Source: Duncaniella muris (lineage in GTDB: Bacteria > Bacteroidota > Bacteroidia > Bacteroidales > Muribaculaceae). Taken from it: 64,000 nucleotides of DNA. Positions 50,554 to 61,026 of the stretch are shown here, piece after piece (within the stretch, counting starts at the first letter, position 1; each line of letters opens with the position of its first letter). The notes under the pieces were generated by a model. It had not been told where the DNA came from. It was given only the letters and a program-made list of their open reading frames with translations, and searched no databases. Position numbers and translations under genes: made by a program. Where the stretch lies: positions 1-64,000 of the forward strand of contig NZ_PUEC01000009.1 in assembly GCF_003024805.1 (NCBI RefSeq), read 5' to 3'.

Positions 50554-50593
50554 TTGGCTATTTGGATTGGAGAAGTGTATAAAGCTCGTATGA

Positions 50594-51175
50594 TCAATAG
50601 TTTTCGGCTTTGCGTTCAAAGTAGCCCTGCTCTTTGCCGCATACCGGACAGCGTTTGGGGGCCGATTTGCCTTTGTGGACATAACCGCAGTGCATACACT
50701 GCCATTCTTCCTCTTCTTCGCCTGAAAATTCCTGACCGTTGGTGAGGCGATCAAGAAGACGTAGATAGCGCTGTTCATGTTCGATTTCGACCTTAGCCAC
50801 CATTTTGAAGAGAGCTGCGATGTCCTTGAAGCCTTCTTCTTCGGCTGTAGAAGCGAATGATGAGTAGAGATCGCTCCATTCCTCACGTTCGCCGGCTGCT
50901 GCCTCGCGGAGGTTGGTCATTGTGTCGGCCACCATACCTGCGGGATAGCCGGCATTGATCGTCACCACACCGCCTTCAAGGCGAGAGAAGAAAAGTTCGG
51001 CATGGCTGAGTTCCTGCTCGGCGGTGATCAGGAAGATGCGGGCAATCTGTTCGTAGCCTTCTTCACGGGCTTTCTTTGCGAAAAGTGTGTAGCGTGAACG
51101 GGCCTGGCTTTCACCGGCGAATGACGCGAGAAGGTTGTGTTCGGTCTTTGTACCTTTTATAGATTTTTTATCCAT
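50594..51175 (-). CDS. rbr: Rubrerythrin
   Basis: A 193-residue peroxide-scavenging di-iron protein. The ferritin-like domain (1-150) has the ligand-bearing helices NLLASFAGESQARSRYTLFA, ITAEQELSHAELFF, EREEWSDLYSSFASTAEEEGF and VEIEHEQRYLRLL. The C-terminal rubredoxin domain carries CMHCG and CPVCGKEQGYF. Length and layout are standard. Followed by a strong terminator, so it is transcribed separately from the fusion gene downstream. Confidence 0.96.
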   Translation of the reverse strand: MDKKSIKGTKTEHNLLASFAGESQARSRYTLFAKKAREEGYEQIARIFLITAEQELSHAELFFSRLEGGVVTINAGYPAGMVADTMTNLREAAAGEREEWSDLYSSFASTAEEEGFKDIAALFKMVAKVEIEHEQRYLRLLDRLTNGQEFSGEEEEEWQCMHCGYVHKGKSAPKRCPVCGKEQGYFERKAENY

Positions 51176-51277
51176 AGATCTGAATATATAAGCGTTAATA
51201 TCTGCTGATTTGGATCAGTCTAATATATAAACACTCATATGCCGGATTTGGTTCATCTGACCGGAATCCTCACCTTG

Positions 51278-52099
51278 TCATGACTGCGGATTCATGTATT
51301 GGCCTTTGGTGCCGGTCTTGTCGCCATACATTACGGCATGGCGTGGACACACATGGTAGCAGGCGAGACAAAAGGCGCAGTCTGTACCCCATACCGGCCG
51401 TTTGCGCCTGCGCTCACTGCTGTCTGTCGATTTGCCTGAAGGCTCGCTCATGTTGATGTTGCGCAGAGGGCAGATGGCTGCGCACTTGCCGCACGAAATA
51501 CATTCGCGTGTGTAGCGGAATGGTTTCGGCGACATGGCATGGCGGACAAACCAGGGATAGATTATTCTGGTTTTGATCCATGCAAAGCGACCGCGGACCA
51601 CGTCATCCGGCTCATTTGGGCAGTCTCCGGAGCCTGCCCGGAAATCTGCGATCGAGCGCGCGATTTCTCTGATGCGCAGTGATGCGGCTGACAGTTTGTG
51701 CTGTGCGAGTTCTGCCGTATCGACATCAAATCCGCTCATGCAGACGTAATTGTTAGGCATCGTGACTGAAAAAGCCAGTCCTGACAGCCAGCCACGTTTT
51801 GCAAGATCGCTGCGCCACATCTCGGCTGTCAGACCGCAATCATCACCGCAGGTCAGCACCAGATGGTGTATTAACGGTGCTGATCCAAGGTCTACGTTTT
51901 TAATGATTGCGCGGACATAGGGTGGAAGGCCCCAGGAATAGACGGGGCAGACCCATATGACGGTATCGTCATGCGGCGCCGGTGTCAGGCTGCCGTTGCG
52001 GAGATCCGGTGTGAGCCTGCGCAACGACTGGCCCAGTTCGGCGGCAAGCATTTCCGCTACATACCGGGAATTGCCTGTGCCTGAAAACCATAAAATCAT
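51278..52099 (-). CDS. EFR1-type flavodoxin/ferredoxin protein
   Basis: A 273-residue protein joining an N-terminal flavodoxin-like domain (about 1-160; ILWFSGTGNSRYVAEML, the FMN phosphate loop) with two C-terminal [4Fe-4S] motifs (CISCGKCAAICPLRN and CAFCLACYHVCPRHAV). This matches the EFR1-family ferredoxins of anaerobes. It should shuttle electrons in the cytoplasm; partner enzymes are unknown. It lies 32 bases after the Smr gene on the same strand. Confidence 0.9.
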   Translation of the reverse strand: MILWFSGTGNSRYVAEMLAAELGQSLRRLTPDLRNGSLTPAPHDDTVIWVCPVYSWGLPPYVRAIIKNVDLGSAPLIHHLVLTCGDDCGLTAEMWRSDLAKRGWLSGLAFSVTMPNNYVCMSGFDVDTAELAQHKLSAASLRIREIARSIADFRAGSGDCPNEPDDVVRGRFAWIKTRIIYPWFVRHAMSPKPFRYTRECISCGKCAAICPLRNINMSEPSGKSTDSSERRRKRPVWGTDCAFCLACYHVCPRHAVMYGDKTGTKGQYMNPQS

Positions 52100-52131
52100 G
52101 GGTAAACGGGTGTTTCGGATTTGAAGTTGTG

Positions 52132-53202
52132 TCAGATGGTTACCTGAGTGGCTCCGAAACCGTATTCACGAAATGAGGCATCCTGTACGGTATGACCTTT
52201 GTAGCGGTGGTTAAGTTCCTTCATGAGAGCCGCGCGGAGCACGCCTTCGCCTTTACCGTGGATAAAGACTATTTTCTGACCCTTGTGTTTCAGGTTTGCA
52301 TCCATCACCTTGCGGAATTCGTCGATCTGAAGATTCAGGATATCGGCAGCTGACAGGCCGGCCGTGGTGTCGACAAGCTCAGATATATGAAGGTCTACTT
52401 CAATTATCTCAGCCCGTTTGTCGGAACTCTTTTTCTGTACAGGCTTGCGGGCGGGACGATCAACGGCATTCTTGGCTTTGATCCCTTCTTCAATACGTGA
52501 AGAGTCGATCACCATGCGTTTGCGTGGAATATCATTGGTCACGATGTCTACAGCGATTACATCTTTGTCAAAATACACATTGCTGCGGAAACAGTGGAGC
52601 TTGAAAAATTTCGTGGTGTCAAGGGCCGTCTCTACGGCTACAGGGGCCTTCATCTTAAATTCCTTGTCAGACTTGAAGGCTATCATCTGTACAGCGATGC
52701 GGTCCATCGAAGGGAGGTCGGCTCCGGAGATCTCTTCAAGGAACACCTGGATGTTAGGTTCGACGATTCCGGCATAGCGGGTGGTCCAGCCGGTGGATTC
52801 ATCAGCGCGTGTGAGATATGTGAAGTAGAGATAATAGTTGGAGTCGTTGACAAGATAGACATCAAATGTGGTGGAGTTGAGATGTTTTATGTCGGCAGGT
52901 TCGTATGCGAGCACCACATTGAGTTTCTCACCTTCCGGAGTCTCCTCAATAGCCGGAGTCTCCTCCGGTTTCTGAGCCGCCTTTTGCGGCTGGGACTGCG
53001 GAGCGGCTGGTTTGACGGCATCCTGGGTCAGAGCTATTTTCTTTTCTGTAGTCGCGGCTTCGGCCACCACCACGCATTCGCGCAGAAGAGTGGGGGTTTC
53101 AAAGCCGTTGTCATCGACATATGCGATGTTTCCTTCTATTTTTTTGATGATGCCGCCACCCACTGAGTTGAGGAAGCGGACACGGTCACCTATTTTTGCC
53201 AT
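52132..53202 (-). CDS. DUF2027 / Smr-domain protein
   Basis: A 356-residue protein. The N terminus (MAKIGDRVRFLNSVGGGIIKKIEGNIAYVDDNGFE) is a KOW/Tudor-like beta-barrel. It is followed by a Pro/Gln/Ala linker (about 55-90), a beta-sandwich DUF2027 domain (about 95-225) and a C-terminal Smr domain (about 275-356; EVDLHISEL, IVFIHGKGEGVLRAALMKEL, FGATQVTI). Smr domains nick or bind branched DNA or cleave RNA on collided ribosomes; the HGKGEG motif is intact. It lies 70 bases after uvrA and may be co-transcribed. Confidence 0.9.
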   Translation of the reverse strand: MAKIGDRVRFLNSVGGGIIKKIEGNIAYVDDNGFETPTLLRECVVVAEAATTEKKIALTQDAVKPAAPQSQPQKAAQKPEETPAIEETPEGEKLNVVLAYEPADIKHLNSTTFDVYLVNDSNYYLYFTYLTRADESTGWTTRYAGIVEPNIQVFLEEISGADLPSMDRIAVQMIAFKSDKEFKMKAPVAVETALDTTKFFKLHCFRSNVYFDKDVIAVDIVTNDIPRKRMVIDSSRIEEGIKAKNAVDRPARKPVQKKSSDKRAEIIEVDLHISELVDTTAGLSAADILNLQIDEFRKVMDANLKHKGQKIVFIHGKGEGVLRAALMKELNHRYKGHTVQDASFREYGFGATQVTI

Positions 53203-53272
53203 AATATTGCTGTCTGTTGAAGAGTTAATGATTATAATATTTCAGAGATGCACAAGGCAGGAGTGTCTGTAT

Positions 53273-56146
53273 TCAGACTCCCTGCAGTTTCTCTTTCAGA
53301 AAATGACCGGTGTATGAAGCCGGATTTGCGGCGATCTGTTCGGGAGTGCCGGCTGCCACAAGGTTGCCTCCGGCATCGCCTCCTTCAGGGCCTATGTCAA
53401 TGACATGGTCGGCACACTTGATGACATCCATGTTATGTTCGATTATCAGAATCGTGTGACCCATAGATATAAGGCGGTCAAAAGACTTCATGAGAGTGGC
53501 TATGTCATGGAAGTGAAGTCCGGTTGTCGGTTCGTCAAATATGTACATGGTAGGCTCCGGTTTTTCCTCTGCGAAAAAAGATGCCAGTTTCACTCTCTGA
53601 TTTTCACCGCCTGATAGAGACGAGGAATTCTGACCGATCTTGATATATCCGAGGCCAACATCCTGGAGAGGTTTTAGACGCTTGATAATGCGTTTTTCCT
53701 GTGCTCCGGCTTCTTCTCCGAAGAATTCCACAGCCTGATTGATAGTCATCTCAAGAATGTCATAGATATTCTTGCCGCGATATTCAATTTCGAGAATTTC
53801 TTTCTGGTAGCGCTTTCCGTGGCACGATTCGCAGGGAATGGTGATATCGGCCATGAACTGCATCTCGATGGTGATATATCCGTCACCCTTGCACTCTTCG
53901 CAGCGGCCTCCGTCAGAGTTGAATGAAAAGTCTGAGGCAGAGTAGCCCATCTGTTTCGCTCCCTGGGTGGAAGCGAAAAGTTTGCGTATCTCGTCAAATG
54001 CTTTGAGGTAGGTAGCCGGATTCGAGCGGGATGACTTGCCGATCGGATTTTGGTCGACAAACTCTACGTTTTTGATGCGTGAGAGATCTCCCTGCAGTTT
54101 GCGGAAGGTTCCGGGCGCATCGCCGGTGTTTCCGAGATGACGGTTGAGAGCCCGGAAAAGGATGTCGCGGACAAGAGTGGATTTGCCTGAGCCGCTGACT
54201 CCGGTGACCACCGTCATGACTCCGAGAGGAAATTTTACGTCAATGTCTTTCAGATTGTGCTCTTTGGCACCGATGACTTCGAGCGAATCACGCCACTTGC
54301 GTCTCTGTTTCGGCACGGGGATTGACAGTGCGCCTGTCAGATAGCGCGCGGTATAGCTCAGTGGACTTTCCTCTTTGGCTTGCGACGGCACAAGTTCGGC
54401 CGGGTCGCCCTGATAGATGATCTGGCCTCCGAGACGTCCGGCATCCGGGCCGACATCAATAAGATAGTCGGCGGCGCGCATGATTTCTTCATCGTGTTCA
54501 ACTACAACGACCGTATTGCCGAGATCGCGGAGTTTTTTCAGCACGGTGATCAGGCGTTCGGTGTCACGGGAATGGAGTCCGATTGACGGTTCGTCAAGAA
54601 TATAGAGCGAGCCCACAAGGCTGCTGCCGAGCGATGTGGCGAGATTGATGCGCTGGCTTTCGCCGCCGGAGAGGGTTGACGACAGTCGGTCGAGCGTCAG
54701 ATAGCCGAGTCCGACTTCTTCCAGATAGGAGATGCGGTTATTGATCTCCTTGAGAAGACGTTCGGCTATGGCTGCGTCAGTGGCATCAAGCTGGAGGTTT
54801 CTGAAAAATTCTATCAGACGGCTGACAGGCATTGAAACGAGTTCCCCGATGGTGGCTCCTCCGACTTTGACATACGATGCTGTCTTTTTCAAGCGGGAGC
54901 CGTGACAGGCGGGGCATACGGTCTTGCCCTGATAGCGGGCTTTCATGACGCGGTATTGTATCTTATAAAGATTTTCGTCGACCATCCTGAAGAAACGGTC
55001 TATGGAGGGGAAGTCACCATATGTGAGTTTTATGCCCGGCTGTGAAAGCTGGCGGTCAGTAGGTCCGTGCCACAGCAAATTTTTTTCTTCTTGCGAGAGA
55101 TCAAGATAAGGCTTGTGGATAGGGAATCCGAATTGGGCGGAATCACTGATGAAAACTTTCTTCCATTCGCTCATCTTGTCGCCGCGCCAGCAGGCCACGG
55201 CGTTGTCATAGATGGAGAGTGTGTTGTTGGGGATGACAAGGCGTTCGTCGATTCCCATAACTTTGCCGAATCCTTCGCATGTTGGGCAGGCTCCGACAGG
55301 GTTATTGAAGTTGAACATCATGTCAGTGGGAACTTCAAATGTCATGCCGTCGGCCTCGAACACGCGGGAAAAATCCTTGGCCACGATTCCGTCATCAGCC
55401 CAGATCTGCAATTTCAATCGGTCGCGTCCCTCAAAAAACGCGCTTTCCACAGAGTCGCGCAGACGACTCTGTTCGTCAGCCTCCGAGGAGACCGCAAGGC
55501 GGTCTACGAGCAGCTGATAGTCGGCCGGGTTGTAGTCTGCACCATCACCGGCGGCGCGGACTTCAGTCAGCAGTTCGTCAATATCAATGAATTCGCCGCC
55601 ACGCATCAGACGCGAATAGCCGGCTTTCAGATATACGTCAAGCTGCGAGGCGAATTTGCGGCCTTCAGGCAGAGTGACCGGTGCGGTTATGGCCATGCGG
55701 GAGCCTTCGGGATAGGTCATGGCGAATCTGACCACATCGTCAATGGTGTGCTTTCTGACTTCTTCACCGCTGATGGGGGAGAATGTATGACCTACACGCC
55801 CGAAGAGAAGCCTCATGTAGTCATAGATCTCTGTCGATGTCCCGACAGTGCTTCGCGGGTTGCGGGTGTTGACTTTTTGCTCAATGGCGATGGCCGGCGG
55901 GAGTCCGAGTATTGCTTTGCATTCCGGCTTGGGCATTTTGCCCATGAACTGACGGGCGTAGCTGCTGAGGCTTTCCACGTAGCGCCGCTGGCCTTCCGCA
56001 TATAAGGTGTCAAAGGCGAGAGATGATTTCCCGGATCCCGAAACACCCGTAATCACAACGAGCTTTCCGCGGGGAATCTCTACGTCAACGTCCTTGAGGT
56101 TGTTGACTTTGGCGCCTAATACTTTTATATTTTGTTCGTTCTGCAT
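53273..56146 (-). CDS. uvrA: UvrA, excinuclease ABC subunit A
   Basis: A predicted 957-residue DNA-damage recognition ATPase from ATG 56146 ([20 protein letters not shown]). Two ABC ATPase halves: Walker [10 protein letters not shown] (about 32) and GVSGSGKST (about 660), signatures [12 protein letters not shown] and [12 protein letters not shown], Walker [11 protein letters not shown] and [10 protein letters not shown]. Zinc modules [16 protein letters not shown] and CEECKGDG...CESCHGKRY are present. Full length, so a normal nucleotide-excision-repair UvrA. Confidence 0.97.
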   Translation of the reverse strand: MQNEQNIKVLGAKVNNLKDVDVEIPRGKLVVITGVSGSGKSSLAFDTLYAEGQRRYVESLSSYARQFMGKMPKPECKAILGLPPAIAIEQKVNTRNPRSTVGTSTEIYDYMRLLFGRVGHTFSPISGEEVRKHTIDDVVRFAMTYPEGSRMAITAPVTLPEGRKFASQLDVYLKAGYSRLMRGGEFIDIDELLTEVRAAGDGADYNPADYQLLVDRLAVSSEADEQSRLRDSVESAFFEGRDRLKLQIWADDGIVAKDFSRVFEADGMTFEVPTDMMFNFNNPVGACPTCEGFGKVMGIDERLVIPNNTLSIYDNAVACWRGDKMSEWKKVFISDSAQFGFPIHKPYLDLSQEEKNLLWHGPTDRQLSQPGIKLTYGDFPSIDRFFRMVDENLYKIQYRVMKARYQGKTVCPACHGSRLKKTASYVKVGGATIGELVSMPVSRLIEFFRNLQLDATDAAIAERLLKEINNRISYLEEVGLGYLTLDRLSSTLSGGESQRINLATSLGSSLVGSLYILDEPSIGLHSRDTERLITVLKKLRDLGNTVVVVEHDEEIMRAADYLIDVGPDAGRLGGQIIYQGDPAELVPSQAKEESPLSYTARYLTGALSIPVPKQRRKWRDSLEVIGAKEHNLKDIDVKFPLGVMTVVTGVSGSGKSTLVRDILFRALNRHLGNTGDAPGTFRKLQGDLSRIKNVEFVDQNPIGKSSRSNPATYLKAFDEIRKLFASTQGAKQMGYSASDFSFNSDGGRCEECKGDGYITIEMQFMADITIPCESCHGKRYQKEILEIEYRGKNIYDILEMTINQAVEFFGEEAGAQEKRIIKRLKPLQDVGLGYIKIGQNSSSLSGGENQRVKLASFFAEEKPEPTMYIFDEPTTGLHFHDIATLMKSFDRLISMGHTILIIEHNMDVIKCADHVIDIGPEGGDAGGNLVAAGTPEQIAANPASYTGHFLKEKLQGV

Positions 56147-56174
56147 TTTTTCAGATTCGTTCGAATGTAACATA

Positions 56175-56182
56175 CAAAGGTA
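56175..56182 (-). promoter_or_regulatory. -7 box for uvrA
   Basis: Minus strand TACCTTTG, perfect TAnnTTTG, about 29 bases before the uvrA ATG. No TTTG at -33. Confidence 0.5.
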
Positions 56183-56225
56183 CCAAATTTTTCCTTAAAT
56201 TCCGATTGCGGAGATTGATTCTAAC

Positions 56226-56290
56226 AAAAATTCACTTGGGAACGCCGCGATAATAAATTTTGCAAATTCATCGTGGTGTTCCCAAGTGAA
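56226..56290 (-). terminator. Terminator after the beta-helix gene
   Basis: 21-bp stem (56231-56251 with 56270-56290, two G-U pairs), followed on the minus strand by TTTTTG. Confidence 0.85.
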
Positions 56291-56315
56291 ATGTGGTCCG
56301 GTTTGAAATCCTGTG

Positions 56316-58814
56316 TCAGTCCCAGTTTACTTCAAGGTCGCGCAGCAGGGTGGCCGATGCACCTGCCGAGCCGGTGTGCTGGATGGCAAGCGATGTGCCG
56401 TCGGTCGGAGACACAGTGGCTGAAAGGCTTACATCTGGTTTTATGGCCGGATCGGCTGCTTCCGCAGCCGGAGCTCCAGTGCGGGCCAGTGCTGTCAGGC
56501 GGTCTCCGCGTAGTTCGACTACAATGGTACATGGATTGCGGTAGCAGCTTGTGGCTACGGCTTTGCTTATCGGGCTGACAGCGCCGCTGGAATATCGCAC
56601 GAGAGTGAATGTCACGGCTTTGTCAAAGTCTGGAGTCCGTTCGATGCGCAGGGCGTAGCCGGTCAGAGAGACAGGGTCGAATTTGATGCAGATGTCCATA
56701 TATTGCCCGGTGGCACTGCCGAATCCCTGCCCTGGACCTTTGCATGGTTCTGCGATGAGGCTGACACGCATGTTGCGGCATTTTTCACGCACCGGGGTGT
56801 AGAACAGACGCGCGCCCTTGGTTGACTGCACGAGTCCGATTCCGGTTGCTGCATCTGTGCCGTGGCCGTAATACCAGCCTGCTGATCCGTCAGGGGTCCA
56901 GTCGTGAAGAGCTGTGTCCGATGGTTTGAACGTGTCGAAGTGCCAGAAGCCCTGCCGCCCCGGAGTGCCTTTGCGTATGGGGACTTCGGCGAAGGAGGTG
57001 ACGATTGATTTTTCGTTTTTCTGTAGTGTCCGGAGCATGATGGTGTTGACCGGTGCTGACATTGAGGCGACCTGACAGATGCCTTCTTCAGAGTCGGCGT
57101 TTTTCGGCATCACGGAGGCTGAGATATAGAAGCCTCTGTCTGCACATGTCAGCGGGTAGGAGCGGGCGCTTAGGCCGCGTCCGTGACGAACGGCCACACT
57201 GTCGGAATGGTCGGGACGTGTTGACCTGTACCAGATGATATGGCTGTCGTCACGACTGTTGCCTGAGAGGCTGTAGTCGAGTTTCAGTGTGTTCTTGTCA
57301 GCGGTGATAACCGGTGTCGAGGTGAACTGCGGTGCAGTTTTGAGCCATGCATCGACTGTTACGGATGTCGCGCCTGTCAGGCCGGATGGGGAGACAGCCG
57401 AAATTTCACATACCATCTCGCGGGGGAAGCTGTTGGCGCTGACAATTGCGGTTGAGTTGGCGGATACGGAGAGGCGCAGTGTTGTCGGTGCATTCCAGGT
57501 CAGGCCGGATGCTGATGCCGGGGCCGGATAGTCGCCCCACAGACGCAATGATGGCTTGAGAAGCATGCTGTCGCCTTGTGCGGAAAGCTTTTTGGCCGGT
57601 GTCTCGATTTTTAGAGCCACCGGTAAGCCTGTGAGGGTGGCAGACAGTGCTTTTTCAAGTTCTGCCATAGATTCTGACTGGCCGAGAGGGTCCCAGCCGT
57701 CGGTGCCGCCGAGCAGATTCAGAATGTTGTAGACGGTTTTTCCGCCTGATGAGATTTTGTAGGCGCGTAGGAGCGGAGTGTCACTGATGTCAGCGCTGAG
57801 TTCTGGACGTCTGGCGTCAATTGTGATTGCTGTGCCGTTGAGTGTGATGCCGCTCTGATAGCAGCGGACGGGTGAGCTGTCACGTGTCCACTGAATGTTT
57901 ACGGGCGAGTCTGAAGTCCAGCGGGTGTCGATCATTGACACCATGCCGGGTACTTTGGTGAGATATTGTGAGCCACGGACTTTGGTGTGGATGTCGCAGT
58001 TGAGAAATATGGCACCTGTGGAAGCGGTGGAGTAGAAAGGTTTGCCGCTGAAAAATGTGAAACGGCAGTCGAGGTAGACAGCTGAGCCTGAGAGGGCATC
58101 GTCGGTGCACTCGAAGTAACAGTCTTTGTAGAGTGAGCGCCGTGCTCCGGATAGAGGGCAGAGATTGAGGCGGCTGATGAAGCGGCAGTTGCGCGCAAAG
58201 AGCCGGTCGGTGTTCTCGCATATTCCGACCTGGGCCTGGACGATGGCATCGCGGCGTTTCGGCCGGTTAAGCGAAGGATTGCGCGGGTAGATGAGATCAA
58301 CGTTGCAGTAGTTGCCGAAAGTTATGTTTTCGGCTGTCAGACAGAGGCCTTTGAAGTGGAGCATGGTGTAGTTGCCGAGAGCGCCCTGGGTCTGGCCGCG
58401 GTTGACAGCGAAGACAATGTCGGCCGGGTCTTCTGAGAGTCCTATGAGTGAAAGTGTGTCACAACTGATTTCTGCGGCATAAGGAATGGCTCCGGAGTTT
58501 TTGGGATTGCGTCTGACGGCAGGGTCATCGGGGTCATCAAGCCAGTAAACTCCCGGTGTCACAAGCAGCGTTGCGTTGCCGGATGAGTTTTTGCTGATGG
58601 CTTTAAGAGCTTTGAGTGCATCGGTAAAAATGTAGGGCGATGAAGTTGCGCCGGTTTCGGCTGTCAGCAGAAAAGTGCCGGGGCCTAAACGGAAGGCGTG
58701 TCGGTCTGCGGTGACTGTCTGTGTGGCGGGGTCGAGAGTATATCCGTCATTGGGGCGGCCATGAATTGACGGAGCGGTTACGATGGTGCCTGCGAGCAGC
58801 AGATGTTTAAGCAT
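56316..58814 (-). CDS. Large secreted right-handed beta-helix protein, pectinesterase-like
   Basis: An 832-residue protein with a short signal peptide (MLKHLLLAGTIVTAPSIHG). Residues about 40-350 form a parallel beta-helix with pectin-methylesterase-like flow (TLLVTPGVYWLDDP, LSLIGLSEDPADIVFA, LTAENITFGNYCNVD, LFARNCRFISRLNLCPLSG). The catalytic QD/DFIFG blocks of CE8 are not clearly seen. Ig-like beta-sandwiches follow (about 400-600). The C-terminal 200 residues (FWHFDTFKP... to LLRDLEVNWD) look like a concanavalin/LamG-type sugar-binding sandwich. It probably binds or modifies plant or host polysaccharide. Function is not established. Single gene with a strong terminator. Confidence 0.72.
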   Translation of the reverse strand: MLKHLLLAGTIVTAPSIHGRPNDGYTLDPATQTVTADRHAFRLGPGTFLLTAETGATSSPYIFTDALKALKAISKNSSGNATLLVTPGVYWLDDPDDPAVRRNPKNSGAIPYAAEISCDTLSLIGLSEDPADIVFAVNRGQTQGALGNYTMLHFKGLCLTAENITFGNYCNVDLIYPRNPSLNRPKRRDAIVQAQVGICENTDRLFARNCRFISRLNLCPLSGARRSLYKDCYFECTDDALSGSAVYLDCRFTFFSGKPFYSTASTGAIFLNCDIHTKVRGSQYLTKVPGMVSMIDTRWTSDSPVNIQWTRDSSPVRCYQSGITLNGTAITIDARRPELSADISDTPLLRAYKISSGGKTVYNILNLLGGTDGWDPLGQSESMAELEKALSATLTGLPVALKIETPAKKLSAQGDSMLLKPSLRLWGDYPAPASASGLTWNAPTTLRLSVSANSTAIVSANSFPREMVCEISAVSPSGLTGATSVTVDAWLKTAPQFTSTPVITADKNTLKLDYSLSGNSRDDSHIIWYRSTRPDHSDSVAVRHGRGLSARSYPLTCADRGFYISASVMPKNADSEEGICQVASMSAPVNTIMLRTLQKNEKSIVTSFAEVPIRKGTPGRQGFWHFDTFKPSDTALHDWTPDGSAGWYYGHGTDAATGIGLVQSTKGARLFYTPVREKCRNMRVSLIAEPCKGPGQGFGSATGQYMDICIKFDPVSLTGYALRIERTPDFDKAVTFTLVRYSSGAVSPISKAVATSCYRNPCTIVVELRGDRLTALARTGAPAAEAADPAIKPDVSLSATVSPTDGTSLAIQHTGSAGASATLLRDLEVNWD

Positions 58815-58894
58815 GGCGGATTGGATTTTCGGTAGTGATGGAGTGGCGATTGTGTCATCTCATGACGACGCTGCGGGAGAGGACTATGAAATTG

Positions 58895-58947
58895 TAAACC
58901 CCGGACAGGGTGATAAACGTTGGTTTTTCGCCGGTGTCCGGGGTTTA
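58895..58947 (-). terminator. Hairpin after the carboxy(nor)spermidine dehydrogenase gene
   Basis: Perfect 13-bp stem TAAACCCCGGACA / TGTCCGGGGTTTA with a 27-nt loop, 31 bases past the stop. Only a weak T run follows. Confidence 0.6.
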
Positions 58948-58977
58948 TGATGCAGGTTCAGGTCTTGACAGGCTTGA

Positions 58978-60180
58978 TTATTCGTTTACTTCAAGGTTGA
59001 GGTTGAATTCCTCGTTCCAGGGAAGACCGTCTTTGGCAAGTTCTGCGAGGAATGGATCGGGATCGAACTCTTCAACGTTGTTGACACCCGGTTTTACCCA
59101 TTTCCCTGTGAGGAACATCATTGCGCCGACCATTGCGGGAACGCCGGTTGTGTAGCTGACAGCCTGCATGCCGGTTTCCTTGTAAGCGGCTTCGTGAGAG
59201 CAGTTGTTCCAGATGTAATAGGTGAGATGCTTGCCTTCCTTGTCAAGACCTTCGATGCGGCAGCCGATCGAGGTTTCGCCGTGGTAGTTCTCGCCGAGAT
59301 CCTGTGGGTTGGGGAGGACGGCTTTGAGGAACTGCAGGGGCACGATCTTCTGTCCGTTGTAGTCTACTTCGTCGATGCGGGCCATGCCGATGTTCTGAAT
59401 CACACGGAGGTGTGTGAGATATTCCTGACCGAATGTCATCCAGAAGCGCGCACGCTTGATTGAGGGATAGTTCTTGACGAGCGATTCGAGCTCTTCGTGG
59501 TAGAGAAGATAGCTTTCGCGCTCTCCGATGTTGGGATAGGTGAGTGTCTTGTGGATTTCAAGCGGGCCGGTGGTCACCCATTTGCCGTCCTGATAGTAGC
59601 GGCCGTTCTGAGTGATCTCACGGATGTTGATTTCGGGGTTGAAGTTTGTGGCGAAAGCTTTGCCGTGATCACCGCCGTTGCAGTCGACAATGTCGAGATA
59701 CTGCATGTCAGAGAAGTAGTGTTTTGCGGCGTAGGCTGTGAATACGCCGGACACACCTGGATCGAATCCGCAGCCGAGGATTGCGGTGAGGCCGGCTTCT
59801 TCGAAGCGCTGTTTGTAGGCCCACTGCCATGAGTATTCGAAATGGGCCACGTCCTTGGGTTCATAGTTTGCGGTGTCAAGGTAGTTGACTTTGCAGATGA
59901 GACAGGCATCCATGATGGTGAGATCCTGATAGGGAAGGGCCACGTTGATGACGAGTTCGGGTTTGTGGCGGTTGAAAAGCTCAACGAGCTGGGGCACGCT
60001 GTCGGCATCGACAACGTCTGAGCTGATGTTGGGCTTTCCGATGGCCTCTACAATGGCGTCACACTTGCTGCGGGTGCGGGAAGCGATGACTATTTCTGTG
60101 AAAACTTCGGGGTGCTGGGCACACTTGTGAGCCACGACGGTTCCGACACCGCCGGCTCCGATGATTACGACTTTTGCCAT
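58978..60180 (-). CDS. Carboxynorspermidine/carboxyspermidine dehydrogenase
   Basis: A 400-residue saccharopine-dehydrogenase-family reductase. Rossmann motif VVIIGAGGVGTVVAHK; family blocks PELVINVALPYQDLTIMDACL, YLDTANYEP, GCGFDPGVSGVF and YTTGVPAMVGAMM. It condenses aspartate semialdehyde with a diamine (putrescine or diaminopropane) by NADPH reduction, an alternative spermidine route used by Bacteroides relatives. A decarboxylase partner is not in the window. Lysine-saccharopine metabolism is less likely for this subgroup. Confidence 0.88.
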   Translation of the reverse strand: MAKVVIIGAGGVGTVVAHKCAQHPEVFTEIVIASRTRSKCDAIVEAIGKPNISSDVVDADSVPQLVELFNRHKPELVINVALPYQDLTIMDACLICKVNYLDTANYEPKDVAHFEYSWQWAYKQRFEEAGLTAILGCGFDPGVSGVFTAYAAKHYFSDMQYLDIVDCNGGDHGKAFATNFNPEINIREITQNGRYYQDGKWVTTGPLEIHKTLTYPNIGERESYLLYHEELESLVKNYPSIKRARFWMTFGQEYLTHLRVIQNIGMARIDEVDYNGQKIVPLQFLKAVLPNPQDLGENYHGETSIGCRIEGLDKEGKHLTYYIWNNCSHEAAYKETGMQAVSYTTGVPAMVGAMMFLTGKWVKPGVNNVEEFDPDPFLAELAKDGLPWNEEFNLNLEVNE

Positions 60181-60232
60181 TATTGTATATTAAGGTATAT
60201 GATTTCAGTGATAAGAGTCTGTTTACACGCTA

Positions 60233-60976
60233 TCAGTCGCGCTGGCTTCCGAAGAAGCGGAGCAGATAGAGGAAGAGGTTGATGAAGTCGAGATAGAGAC
60301 TCAGCGCGCCGATGGTGGCGAGATGGCTGATATAGGCCGGAGGCGTTGTGAGAGCCATACGCTTGATTTTCTGAGTGTCCCATGCAGTGAGACCGATGAA
60401 GATCAGGACGCCTGCGATGGAGATTATCCAGTCAAGCTGGGTGCTTCTGGTGAAAATATTGACCAAAGAAGCGATGATCAGACCCATAAGTGCGTACATC
60501 AGGAAGTTGCCCCAGCTTGTGAGATCTTTGGTGGTAAAATAGCCATAGACACTCATGGCTCCGAAGGTTCCGGCGCAGATGAAGAATGTCTTGGCGATTG
60601 ATGTCATGGTATAGACCAAGAAGATCGGGGCAAGAGCCAGGCCGTTGATCGCGGCAAAGACATAGAAAAGCAGGTTGGCCGTTGCTGACGAGATGCGGGT
60701 CAGACGGGTCGAGAGATATATCACGATGCCTACTTCTGCGATCAGAAGGCCCCAGAAGAAGATGCGGTGGCCAGACATAAAGCTGAGATAGGCGGATGAG
60801 GTAGCGCAGAAAAGAGAGACGAACGCAGTCACAAGCAGTCCGAGGAACATTTTGAAATAGACGCGCTTCATTACTGACGAAGTTGTCTGGACGGCCTGCT
60901 GCTGAGAGTTGTGGTAGCTGTTGTAATTGTCGCCTCCGCCGAAGTAGGGGGGAGGTGTCTGCTGGTTGTAATTCAT
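60233..60976 (-). CDS. Bax inhibitor-1 (BI-1/YccA) family membrane protein
   Basis: A 247-residue inner-membrane protein with seven hydrophobic helices after a Gln/Tyr/Asn-rich cytoplasmic N terminus (about 1-35). Family blocks are FKMFLGLLVTAFVSLFCA, LFYVFAAINGLALAPIF, GALSLYLDFINLFLYLLRF and the acidic pore-lining region before the C terminus. Relatives (YccA, BsYetJ) modulate FtsH or conduct Ca2+. The role here is unknown. It lies between the dehydrogenase and argS genes. Confidence 0.92.
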   Translation of the reverse strand: MNYNQQTPPPYFGGGDNYNSYHNSQQQAVQTTSSVMKRVYFKMFLGLLVTAFVSLFCATSSAYLSFMSGHRIFFWGLLIAEVGIVIYLSTRLTRISSATANLLFYVFAAINGLALAPIFLVYTMTSIAKTFFICAGTFGAMSVYGYFTTKDLTSWGNFLMYALMGLIIASLVNIFTRSTQLDWIISIAGVLIFIGLTAWDTQKIKRMALTTPPAYISHLATIGALSLYLDFINLFLYLLRFFGSQRD

Positions 60977-61026
60977 ATCAGTTAATAGGAGTTGGTTATC
61001 GTTTTTATTTATAAAACAAATTTGAC

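Noticed and set aside
55067-56005. A 312-codon plus-strand frame opposite uvrA
   Set aside because: uvrA motifs are intact on the minus strand; the opposite translation shows no family features.
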